Assembly (NCBI GenBank): GCA_023392115.1
Contig: JAEVZT010000630.1
Location: 1-11,826, forward strand
DNA: 11,826 nucleotides
Source of the DNA: Chloroflexota bacterium
GTDB taxonomy: Bacteria > Chloroflexota > Anaerolineae > Aggregatilineales > Phototrophicaceae
Reading direction: 5' to 3'
The notes beneath the pieces were generated by a model, which saw nothing but the letters and a program-made list of their open reading frames with translations, searched no databases and was not told the origin of the DNA. Position numbers and translations under genes: made by a program. Of this stretch, positions 1-6,963 are shown in pieces; position 1 is the first letter of the stretch; every line of letters starts with the position of its first letter.

Positions 1-155
1 TGACCCACCTCGTCGGGAGCCATCCACTCCGCTTTATTTACAGCCCCCGCATTGACGCGGCGCATCTTGTTTGCCCAAGGGACGCGACCGGCGTTATTCA
101 GTGTCATAAGCGCAACAATCACTAACACTGCGAACAGGATTGCCCAGACCATCAT
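1..155 (-). CDS. Membrane-anchored protein of unknown function, N-terminal fragment
   Basis: This reading frame starts at an ATG whose first base is 155 and stays open for 51 codons before running off the left edge of the window, so only the N-terminus is visible. It begins MMVWAILFAVLVIVALMTL, one hydrophobic segment of about 17 residues with no preceding charge, which looks like a signal anchor or single membrane helix. A polar, moderately basic stretch follows (NNAGRVPWANKMRRVNAG, then KAEWMAPDEVG). An AGGGAT element lies 7 bases before the first ATG and is a fair ribosome binding site. The gene follows the AAA+ ATPase on the same strand after a 152-base gap, so the two could be cotranscribed, although nothing proves it. 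I do not recognise the family. The hydrophobic start, the ribosome binding site and the open frame support a real gene, but 51 residues are not enough to name it. Confidence 0.6.
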   Translation of the reverse strand, partial: MMVWAILFAVLVIVALMTLNNAGRVPWANKMRRVNAGAVNKAEWMAPDEVG

Positions 156-262
156 GGATGATCCCTGCTTACCTCTTGCAGTGAGTCTATATGGCGAACC
201 CCTAAAACACAATGGCGGAACTCGCGGGGCGTACGTCTAGTATCGGTTGTAGAGGTGCCCGT

Positions 263-297
263 TCTTCTCAGCACTCAGCTCCCGGTACTCGGTACTC
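263..297. repeat. Degenerate heptanucleotide tandem repeat
   Basis: Read on the minus strand, this intergenic stretch is a head-to-tail run of 7-base units: GAGTACC, GAGTACC, GGGAGCT, GAGTGCT and a weaker GAGAAGA. The first two units are identical and the next two keep a GAG-type start and a C near the end. The run begins 11 bases past the stop codon of the AAA+ ATPase gene. It resembles the short tandemly repeated repetitive heptamers described in cyanobacterial genomes, and similar heptad runs occur in other filamentous bacteria. That family assignment is a resemblance only. It does not form a convincing terminator hairpin. Confidence 0.55.
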
Positions 298-307
298 GCC
301 TTACGCC

Positions 308-1660
308 TCAATCCAGATTGACGAAATACGACGCCGCCGAGCGGTCGATCATCTCTTTCGTCAACACTGGCGGCTTGTTCAGATAGGTTGCGATGTCGAT
401 CAACTGGTTAATCAGGTCGCGCGGATGCACAGCACGCAGCGCCCGGTTCTTGCTGATGTACCATTCCTTGATCAGATACGCCAGCGCCTGCTCATCGTAC
501 TTAATGCCTTTCGCCGCGCACACCCGCTTGAAAATGTCACGGAACTGTTCGAGCGACTGATCGGTGATCTCGATTTTGTGGCGGATGCGGCGCAGGAACG
601 CCTCGTCGACGAGGTCGCGCGGGTCAATGTTGGTCGAAAAGACGATCAGCACGAAGAACGGGATTTCGATCTTGCGCCCGGTCGCCAACGTCAGGAAGTC
701 GACGCCCTTTTCGAGCGGGACGATCCAGCGGTTGAGTAGATCGCGCGGGCGCACCTGCTGCCGACCGAAGTCGTCGATCAGGAACATGCCGCCGTTAGCT
801 TTCGCCTGAAACGGAGCTTCGTAGTACTTGTTGATCGGGTCGTAAACCAGATCCAGCCCCTGCAGCGTCAGCTCACCGCCGACCATGATCATTGGGCGCT
901 TGATCTTGATCCAGCGCGGGTCTGAGAACAGACCCGTGCCGAGCTTGCCGCCGGTCGAATCCTCGGCAATTTCGTGGTTCACATTGTCGAACACGCGCAC
1001 AATCTGACCATCAACATCAAAGGCGTAAGGAATCCAGATCGCGTCACCGAGTACCAGCCGCCCAATCTGCTCGGCGACCGTCGTCTTGCCGTTACCGGGC
1101 GGTCCGTAGAGGAACATCGACCGTCCGGAATTCACAGCCGGACCGATACGCGCCAGCATGTCGTCCGAAATGACGAGGTGATTCGTCACCTGCCGCATGT
1201 GCTCCTCATGGACGAGCAAGCGCTCGCGGTTCTGCGCTTTCATGGCGGCGATGTACTGGTTCAGCGGCACCGGCGCGGCACCGGCATACTGCGAGCGTTC
1301 GAGCGCTTCGCGAGCCTTCCCAGCGCCGAGGCTCGAAATCGTGTACTGGAAACTCGTTTCCCCTAAACCGCCCGACCCCTTGACCTCGATGAATTTTTCC
1401 CGCTTCAAGAAATCGATCACGCTGTCGAGCACGCCAGTGTACGGCAGCTTAACCGTATCGGCGATCGCGTGTCCCGCCATATAGCCGCCAAAATACAGCA
1501 CCTTTAACACAAGGTCGGCGACTGCAAGCAAGTTTAAGCCGGTGGCGGCGAGCGACTTAAGCGATGGTGGACTCCACGCGCCGTTCAAATCCGGTGAGAC
1601 GCGCGGCAGCTGATTGGTCTGACCGGGGCGCGAGAGTTTGGAAATCGGACGTTCAGTCAT
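308..1660 (-). CDS. AAA+ family ATPase with N-terminal winged-helix-like region
   Basis: Encodes a protein of 450 residues. I chose the ATG at 1660 because a strong GAGGTGA ribosome binding site lies 7 bases upstream; an in-frame GTG at 1687 would add nine residues but has no such site. Numbering from the ATG start, a region at about 40-115 looks like a winged helix (alpha-helical, then LDSVIDFLKREKFIEVKG, then a short beta wing). The AAA+ core shows Walker A GPPGNGKT at about 186-193, Walker B MFLIDDFGR at about 292-300, a sensor-1 asparagine in FSTNID at about 341-346, an arginine-rich EAFLRRIRHKIE segment and a sensor-2-like HPRDLINQL near 412-420. It has no signal peptide or clear membrane helix. 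It belongs to a widespread uncharacterised family of soluble MoxR/CbbQ-like AAA+ proteins, probably remodelling factors, but partner and substrate are unknown. It diverges from the UlaG-type hydrolase gene and precedes the membrane-anchored fragment at the left edge. Confidence 0.85.
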   Translation of the reverse strand: MTERPISKLSRPGQTNQLPRVSPDLNGAWSPPSLKSLAATGLNLLAVADLVLKVLYFGGYMAGHAIADTVKLPYTGVLDSVIDFLKREKFIEVKGSGGLGETSFQYTISSLGAGKAREALERSQYAGAAPVPLNQYIAAMKAQNRERLLVHEEHMRQVTNHLVISDDMLARIGPAVNSGRSMFLYGPPGNGKTTVAEQIGRLVLGDAIWIPYAFDVDGQIVRVFDNVNHEIAEDSTGGKLGTGLFSDPRWIKIKRPMIMVGGELTLQGLDLVYDPINKYYEAPFQAKANGGMFLIDDFGRQQVRPRDLLNRWIVPLEKGVDFLTLATGRKIEIPFFVLIVFSTNIDPRDLVDEAFLRRIRHKIEITDQSLEQFRDIFKRVCAAKGIKYDEQALAYLIKEWYISKNRALRAVHPRDLINQLIDIATYLNKPPVLTKEMIDRSAASYFVNLD

Positions 1661-1667
1661 ATGTGGT

Positions 1668-1674
1668 TCACCTC
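1668..1674 (-). promoter_or_regulatory. Ribosome binding site of the AAA+ ATPase gene
   Basis: GAGGTGA on the minus strand, separated by 7 bases from the ATG at 1660. It decides the start codon in favour of this ATG over the upstream GTG at 1687, which has no purine-rich element at the right distance. Confidence 0.75.
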
Positions 1675-1719
1675 GAAAGAGCTTCACACTCTCTAATTTG
1701 CTTGGCTGAATGCTTCTCG

Positions 1720-1725
1720 ATTATA
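1720..1725 (-). promoter_or_regulatory. Candidate -10 element for the AAA+ ATPase gene
   Basis: A perfect TATAAT on the minus strand, 60 bases before the chosen start codon, would place transcription initiation near 1713 with a leader of about 50 bases. A -35 element is weak: TTCGTG lies about 16 bases upstream. The call rests mainly on the exact -10 match and its position in the divergent intergenic region. Confidence 0.45.
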
Positions 1726-1779
1726 TAGCCGCTTTCCATGTCACGAACCGTTAGCAATTCTGTCTATGGCTTATTGGGC

Positions 1780-1808
1780 TTGAGGCAACACCAAATTTGC
1801 GCTAAAGT
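1780..1808 (+). promoter_or_regulatory. Candidate promoter for the UlaG-type hydrolase gene
   Basis: TTGAGG (-35) and TAAAGT (-10) lie 17 bases apart on the plus strand, each matching four of six consensus positions. Initiation would fall near 1815, about 38 bases before the start codon of the hydrolase gene. The spacing is ideal but the hexamers are only moderate. Confidence 0.35.
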
Positions 1809-1852
1809 TACGTGTCATTGCGTTTCTGCCCGTATGCCGTTCGAGTGAAAGT

Positions 1853-2476
1853 ATGATCGATCAGATTCAGTGGTTAGGACATGGCAGTTTCGTCATACAC
1901 GGACCGCCGCTCATTTATGTGAATCCTTGGCGCATCACGCACAGCGACCGCCCTGCTGACATTATTCTGGTCGGGCACGACCACTACGATCACTGCTCGC
2001 TGGCAGACATTGACAAGCTGCGCGGCGATAACACGCAGATCATTGGCAACCAGCGTGTCGCCAGCCAGATCCCCGGCTGTACCGTTCTGCTGCCATGGCA
2101 GAGCATCGCCGTCGACAGGGCATGTATCAAAGCTGTACCCGCCTACTCGCCCGGCGATCGCCGCCACTCGATTGAAGATGGCGGGCTAGGCTTTATCATT
2201 TCGGTTAACTTCTACGACATTTACTATGCCGGTGACACGCAGTTGATCCCGGAGATGGCAACGATCCACCCGGACATCGCCATTCTGCCGATCGACGGGA
2301 ACGGCACGTTGACCCCTTCAGAAGCGGCGCAGAGCGTCGCGCTGCTGCGTCCGCGCTGGGTGATCCCGTGCAACTGGGGCATGAGTTCAGGTGGCGCGAA
2401 CCGCGTCGACGCCCTCATCTTCCAGCGCGAGGTCGGCGACGCCGCCGAGGTGCTCCTGCTCCAGCCGGAACACTAA
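1853..2476 (+). CDS. Metallo-beta-lactamase-fold hydrolase, UlaG/YtkL type
   Basis: A 207-residue single-domain protein of the lactamase_B_3 type (relatives of UlaG and YtkL, often called L-ascorbate-metabolism-like metal-dependent hydrolases). The N-terminus has the usual GHGSFVI strand-turn. The metal-binding motif is H42-D-H44-Y-D46-H47, followed by VPAYSPGDRRH, which provides a candidate histidine at 105, and AGDTQ with the bridging aspartate D128. The later DIAILPIDGNGTLTPSEA block is characteristic of the family. The C-terminal ligand, usually a histidine in a P-x-H-Y/F/W motif, reads IPCNWG here, so N174 replaces it (the AAC codon was checked in the bases). The substrate is unknown and the family is broad, so a specific reaction should not be assigned. 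It is probably cytoplasmic, with no signal peptide. The start at 1853 has only a modest GAGTGAAAGT leader, but the protein begins right at the fold. It is transcribed alone, divergent from the ATPase and convergent with clpX. Confidence 0.88.
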   Translation: MIDQIQWLGHGSFVIHGPPLIYVNPWRITHSDRPADIILVGHDHYDHCSLADIDKLRGDNTQIIGNQRVASQIPGCTVLLPWQSIAVDRACIKAVPAYSPGDRRHSIEDGGLGFIISVNFYDIYYAGDTQLIPEMATIHPDIAILPIDGNGTLTPSEAAQSVALLRPRWVIPCNWGMSSGGANRVDALIFQREVGDAAEVLLLQPEH

Positions 2477-2502
2477 GTCTCTTCTTGAGGGTAGGAATCA
2501 AA

Positions 2503-2523
2503 AGGGGCGCTGCGTGCGCCCCT
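2503..2523. terminator. Bidirectional intrinsic terminator between the hydrolase gene and clpX
   Basis: A perfect 8-bp inverted repeat (AGGGGCGC, 5-base loop TGCGT, GCGCCCCT) sits between the two convergent genes, 26 bases after the hydrolase stop and 36 bases after the clpX stop. On the minus strand the stem ends in TTTT, and on the plus strand it is followed by the T-rich CGTTGTTTCTTA. It can therefore stop both transcripts, with the clpX direction better formed. Confidence 0.85.
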
Positions 2524-2559
2524 CGTTGTTTCTTAGTTATTTCGCTCCGACCAGACCGC

Positions 2560-3854
<1,295 letters not shown>

Positions 3855-3858
<4 letters not shown>

Positions 3859-4472
3859 TTCGCTACCACCCCCAATGGCACTTTCGAGCTTTCGAGCACC
3901 GAGTCGATCAGACCGTACTCGACTGCCTGTTTGGCGCTCAGGTAAATATCGCGGTCGGTGTCGCGTTCGATCACCTCCGGCTCGCGTCCAGTGTGGAACA
4001 CGAGAATCTGGTTCAGCCGTTCCTTCAGGCGCATGATTTCATTCGCCTGAATGACGATGTCCGACGCCTGACCTTGTGCGCCGCCAAGCGGCTGGTGCAT
4101 GTGGATCGTCGCGTTCGGCAGGGCATAACGCAGCCCCTTCGTGCCGGCGGTCAGCAGCACCGTGCCGAAGCTGGCGGTGATGCCGACAGCGGTCGTGCTG
4201 ACCGGCGCGCTGATCTGCTGCATCGTGTCGTAAATCGCCATGCCGGAGTACACGACCCCGCCGGGCGAGTTGATGAACATCTGAATCTGTCGTTCAGGGT
4301 CTTGACTTTGCAGGAACAACAGCTGCGCGACAATCAGGTTGGCGATCTGGTCATTGATCGGCGTCCCCATGATGATGATGCGTTCTTTCAGCAGCAGAGA
4401 ATAGATATCATAGGCGCGTTCGCCCCGGCTGCCCTGCTCAATCACCATCGGGATTACGTTTTGCGGGTACAT
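3855..4472 (-). CDS. clpP: ATP-dependent Clp protease proteolytic subunit ClpP
   Basis: ClpP forms the barrel-shaped serine peptidase that degrades proteins delivered by ClpX. The 205-residue product carries the catalytic triad S101 ([11 protein letters not shown]), H126 (IHMHQPLGG) and D175 (DTDRD). The 25- and 49-residue separations are the same as between S111, H136 and D185 of the E. coli enzyme. The strand FINSPGGVV and the handle helix around 131-160 are also present. The N-terminus, [13 protein letters not shown] with [16 protein letters not shown], is typical and leaves only a short propeptide, if any. The ATG shares its first base with the last base of the tig stop codon (TAATG), and the gene overlaps clpX by four bases, so all three cistrons look tightly coupled. 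The residue after the catalytic serine is F rather than the common M, a mild variation. Confidence 0.98.
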
Positions 4473-5956
4473 TAGGCAGACTCTCCTTTTTCCTCTGTTA
4501 CTTCCACGTTCTCCACATTACCTGCCTCTGGGGCTTCGCCTCTTGCGATAGCGACAACCCGGTCAACCACCTTGTCGCGCAGCAGGTCATTGACCACGTT
4601 GTCACGCATCGAGGGGTTATCAAACAACTTGCGCACATCGTCGCGCCGGTCTTCGTCAAAACGTTCGACCATCTTGTCGATTTCGGCAGCCACGCTCTCG
4701 TCTGACACCTGCAATCCCTCGCGGTTGACGATCTCGCGTACGACGAGCGAGCGCTTGAGCATCTTCTCGGCGGGTTCGCGGTACTCCTTGTAGAAATCGT
4801 CGACCGATTTGCGATAAATCTGCATATAGTCGTTGAGCGTGATCCCCTGCTGCCGCAGCCGTTGGTCAAGGTCTTCGAGCATATCCTGCACTTGATCCAT
4901 GACCATTGCTTCGGGGAAGGCGATCTCCGCTTTCTCGACAAGCGCGTCGATAGCGCGCGTCATGAAGTCATTGCGGTAACGGTCTTCCGCCATCTTGACG
5001 AGATTCTCCCGCACGCGAATGCGCAGTTCGAGCAGCGTCAGCGGCTTTTCCTCGTCAGCCGTCACGCGCGCGGCGAAGTCATCGGTCAGTTCCGGCAGCG
5101 TCACGGTTTCAATCTTCTTGACAGTCACGTTGAACTCGACCGGCTTGCCTGCCGCTTCACCATAGGCGTCGGCGTCATCGGGCACGCTCAGCATGAATGT
5201 CCGCGTTTCGTCAGGCGTCGCGCCGATAAGCGCCTCGCTGAAACCGGGAACCGGTTCGCCGTCGGTGTCGAGGATGTACTGCGCGTCATGTTCGTGAATG
5301 AACGGCTCGCCGTGCGTGTGATCGTGCAGGTCAGCCGACTCTTCCTCGCTGTCAACGTCGTCGTTTTCTCCCTCGACCTGTTCGGCGTCTTCCGCTTCGG
5401 TCGCTTCGGCTTCCGCCGTTTCGTCTGCCTCGTCCGTCTCTTCTATTATGAAGCTGTGAACGTCAACTGTGACGCGGTTGCCGGACGCCACCGACTGGTG
5501 ACTCTCCTCGACCACGGCGTGCTGTTCCTGAAGATTGCGCATCGCCTTGTTGACCGCATCATCGGTGATTTCAGGCGCCTCGTAGTCGAGACGCAGCTCG
5601 CGGTAGTCCTTCAGGTCGACAGTCGGCTGAAGCGGCACCGTATAGATAAATGACGGCACGTCCGCGTCGAAATCGGTCAAAGAACCGGGACCGTACGGCT
5701 GGAGATCGGTTTGCGGCAGCGCCTCTTTGTAGATGTCGTTGCTGAGCAGTTCGACCGCTTCTTCGAGGATTGCGCCCTCGCCGACGTAGTTCAACATGAT
5801 CCGATACGGCACTTTCCCGCGACGGAAACCGGGGATATTGACCTTCGCCGACAACTGCTGTGCCGCCTGCTTCTTCGCCTCATCAAGGCGCTGTGAGTCC
5901 AGCTCTACAGTGACGCGAGCGGTATGATCTTCAAGACGTTCCGTTTGAATGTTCAA
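4472..5956 (-). CDS. tig: Trigger factor (ribosome-associated chaperone and peptidyl-prolyl isomerase)
   Basis: Trigger factor binds the ribosomal exit tunnel and shields nascent chains, with peptidyl-prolyl cis-trans isomerase activity. The N-terminal domain contains the ribosome-docking signature GFRRGKVP at 43-50, preceded by KVNIPGFR. An FKBP-like PPIase domain follows at about 155-285, and a long helical C-terminal domain spans about 290-475 (for example [24 protein letters not shown]). At 494 residues it is about 60 longer than the usual 430 or so. The extra length is largely an acidic stretch at about 172-209 followed by a histidine cluster (H211, H213, H215, H221, H223) inside the PPIase domain. 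A second low-complexity acidic tail ends the protein. Translation starts at TTG (5956), supported by AAGGA 7 bases upstream; no better in-frame start lies nearby. It is the first gene of the tig-clpP-clpX operon, linking nascent-chain folding to proteolysis. Confidence 0.96.
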   Translation of the reverse strand: MNIQTERLEDHTARVTVELDSQRLDEAKKQAAQQLSAKVNIPGFRRGKVPYRIMLNYVGEGAILEEAVELLSNDIYKEALPQTDLQPYGPGSLTDFDADVPSFIYTVPLQPTVDLKDYRELRLDYEAPEITDDAVNKAMRNLQEQHAVVEESHQSVASGNRVTVDVHSFIIEETDEADETAEAEATEAEDAEQVEGENDDVDSEEESADLHDHTHGEPFIHEHDAQYILDTDGEPVPGFSEALIGATPDETRTFMLSVPDDADAYGEAAGKPVEFNVTVKKIETVTLPELTDDFAARVTADEEKPLTLLELRIRVRENLVKMAEDRYRNDFMTRAIDALVEKAEIAFPEAMVMDQVQDMLEDLDQRLRQQGITLNDYMQIYRKSVDDFYKEYREPAEKMLKRSLVVREIVNREGLQVSDESVAAEIDKMVERFDEDRRDDVRKLFDNPSMRDNVVNDLLRDKVVDRVVAIARGEAPEAGNVENVEVTEEKGESA

Positions 5957-5963
5957 GAGACTA

Positions 5964-5968
5964 TCCTT
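5964..5968 (-). promoter_or_regulatory. Ribosome binding site supporting the TTG start of tig
   Basis: AAGGA on the minus strand sits 7 bases before the TTG codon at 5956. It supports this rare start codon, which also places the conserved N-terminus of trigger factor ([10 protein letters not shown]) at residue 1. Confidence 0.65.
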
Positions 5969-5988
5969 CGCAGAAGCGATTGCTCGAT

Positions 5989-5994
5989 ATTATA
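5989..5994 (-). promoter_or_regulatory. Extended -10 promoter element for the tig-clpP-clpX operon
   Basis: A perfect TATAAT preceded by TGT (TGnTATAAT, extended -10) lies 32 bases before the tig start codon. No good -35 hexamer is found at 16-18 bases, which is acceptable for an extended -10 promoter. Initiation would fall near 5982, giving a leader of about 26 bases that contains the AAGGA site. Confidence 0.55.
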
Positions 5995-6067
5995 ACACTT
6001 GGCAGGAGAGATTGTACCAAACCGTTGATGAGAACTGTGCATGAAATGTGTTAGCGTGGCGACCGTA

Positions 6068-6149
6068 TGGGGAAGGAGGGACTCGAACCCTCACCTCGTA
6101 AGAGACATGATCCTAAGTCATGCGCGTCTGCCAGTTCCGCCACTCCCCC
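6068..6149 (-). tRNA. tRNA-Leu(UAG)
   Basis: An 82-base class II tRNA on the minus strand, decoding CUA and related leucine codons. The acceptor stem pairs GGGGGAG (5' end at 6149) with CTTCCCC, with one G-U pair, and is followed by discriminator A. The D-arm contains TGGCGGAACTGGCAGACGCG. The anticodon stem CATGA/TCATG encloses the loop CTTAGGA with anticodon TAG. A long variable arm (about 13 bases, CTC pairing with GAG) and the T-arm GAGGG-TTCGAGT-CCCTC complete the fold. The 3' CCA is not encoded and must be added after transcription. It lies 40 bases downstream of the regulator gene and 111 bases upstream of tig on the same strand. I see no hairpin terminator between the tRNA and tig. 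Confidence 0.96.
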
Positions 6150-6165
6150 ACAACTTAAGGGAATC

Positions 6166-6194
6166 ATTATAGACAAGCGGATCACCGTCTACAA
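6166..6194 (-). promoter_or_regulatory. Promoter of tRNA-Leu(UAG)
   Basis: On the minus strand, TTGTAG (6189-6194) and a perfect TATAAT (6166-6171) are separated by exactly 17 bases. The -10 lies 16 bases before the mature tRNA 5' end, implying a leader of about 9 bases. The -35 hexamer overlaps the stop codon of the upstream regulator gene. The -35 keeps only the TTG core, so the call rests on the -10, the spacing and the distance to the tRNA. Confidence 0.65.
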
Positions 6195-6776
6195 GGGCAA
6201 ATTACCCGACAGCATCTTACTCACGTCGTTCGACGACCCACCTTCTTCCTCGTGGGCAAGGATCGCCAGAATCATCATTTGCGCGAACTGGAACAGCGCC
6301 CGCATTTGCGTGATGCGGTCGATGTAAAGCTGCGCCGATTCGCGATCGGTTTCGCTCATCGTCTCCATCGTCGTCTGCAAGCGCTTAATGTTGTCTTCCA
6401 TCACGGCGATCGCGCGGTCGAGGTCGCGCATCTCGCGCCCTTTGAGGATGTTGCTAATGATCTGCCAGAAGTCGGTTTCCGCCTCGAAATACTTGCGTCT
6501 GCCGCTGCTTCCGCGCACCCACACCTGCCGCGTCATCCCCAGATTCTCGAGCGTCCGCATATTCATGCTAGCGTTCGCCTTCGAAATTGCCAGCCGCTCG
6601 ACAAGATCGTCAAGGCACAGCGGTTTTGAACTGAGCAGCATCGCGCCGTATAGCTGTCCAATCACCTTGCTGAAGCCGAAGTAGCTCGCTAACTGCCCCA
6701 GCCCATCAAGCATGCTGTCGTGGACAGCGTTCAGCAGTGCATCCGAACTGCCGTTTCCGTTCGATTTATCCGTCAT
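6189..6776 (-). CDS. GbsR/MarR-family transcriptional regulator
   Basis: A 195-residue DNA-binding protein of the GbsR type, the MarR-related group that includes the glycine-betaine regulators GbsR and OpcR. After a flexible polar N-terminus (MTDKSNGNGSSD), a winged helix-turn-helix occupies about 34-105. It includes the family-typical YFGFSKVIGQLYGAML, the helix-turn-helix DDLVERLAISKANASMNMRTLENLG and the wing RQVWVRGSSGRRKYFEAE. Residues 110-180 are predicted helical and should form the dimerisation region, and the tail is acidic then polar. The ligand and targets here are unknown; neighbouring genes give no osmolyte link. The ATG at 6776 is supported by AGGA 8-9 bases upstream. It is divergent from rex across a 187-base region with operator-like inverted repeats, so autoregulation is plausible. 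Its stop codon lies within the tRNA-Leu promoter. Confidence 0.85.
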   Translation of the reverse strand: MTDKSNGNGSSDALLNAVHDSMLDGLGQLASYFGFSKVIGQLYGAMLLSSKPLCLDDLVERLAISKANASMNMRTLENLGMTRQVWVRGSSGRRKYFEAETDFWQIISNILKGREMRDLDRAIAVMEDNIKRLQTTMETMSETDRESAQLYIDRITQMRALFQFAQMMILAILAHEEEGGSSNDVSKMLSGNLPL

Positions 6777-6824
6777 GCCCTGTTTCCTATTACTCGGAGA
6801 AAAAAGTGGCTCTAGTTCGTTCTC

Positions 6825-6853
6825 ATTGTAGCCGTGTTATGAAGGAGTGACAA
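6825..6853 (-). promoter_or_regulatory. Promoter of the GbsR/MarR-like regulator gene
   Basis: On the minus strand, TTGTCA (-35, 6848-6853) and TACAAT (-10, 6825-6830) are 17 bases apart, each matching five of six consensus positions. Initiation near 6818 would give a leader of about 42 bases. This is the best sigma-70-type promoter in the window. Confidence 0.7.
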
Positions 6854-6871
6854 CGGTACTGTTCAGCACGA

Positions 6872-6893
6872 CTTCGCGTCTTTTGGCGCGAAG
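6872..6893. repeat. Perfect 7-bp inverted repeat between regulator and rex
   Basis: CTTCGCG at 6872-6878 and CGCGAAG at 6887-6893 form a perfect inverted repeat around an 8-base centre (TCTTTTGG). It lies between the two divergent promoters and its right arm overlaps the candidate rex -35 element. It lacks a following T-run, so it is not an intrinsic terminator. An operator for a dimeric regulator, or a DNA or RNA hairpin, are the options. Confidence 0.55.
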
Positions 6894-6912
6894 AAACGGC
6901 TGATGGTAACAT
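6883..6912 (+). promoter_or_regulatory. Candidate rex promoter
   Basis: TTGGCG (6883-6888) and TAACAT (6907-6912) are 18 bases apart on the plus strand, each four of six to consensus. Initiation would fall near 6919, inside the Rex-type operator directly downstream, which fits a repressible promoter. Confidence 0.4.
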
Positions 6913-6914
6913 TG

Positions 6915-6932
6915 CTGTGTCAACTTTCACAA
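6915..6932. promoter_or_regulatory. Rex-type operator, probable autoregulatory site
   Basis: CTGTGTCAACTTTCACAA matches 11 of the 14 specified positions of the Rex consensus TTGTGAANNNNTTCACAA. The right half TTCACAA is perfect and the left half keeps TGTG with correct 4-base spacing. It ends 31 bases before the rex start codon and covers the expected transcription start. Rex genes are commonly self-repressed through such a site when NADH is low. Direct binding here is inferred from motif and position. Confidence 0.7.
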
Positions 6933-6963
6933 TCAAATCTGGCTGTTAGGAGAGACGCTCATT

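Noticed and set aside
52..240. A 62-codon plus-strand reading frame at the left edge
   Set aside because: It lies antisense to the better-supported minus-strand membrane-anchored gene, which has a hydrophobic N-terminus and ribosome binding site, and it has no family resemblance.
4862..5653. A 263-codon plus-strand reading frame opposite tig
   Set aside because: Antisense to the trigger factor gene, with arginine- and phenylalanine-rich composition and no ribosome binding site. The minus-strand protein is clearly the real one.
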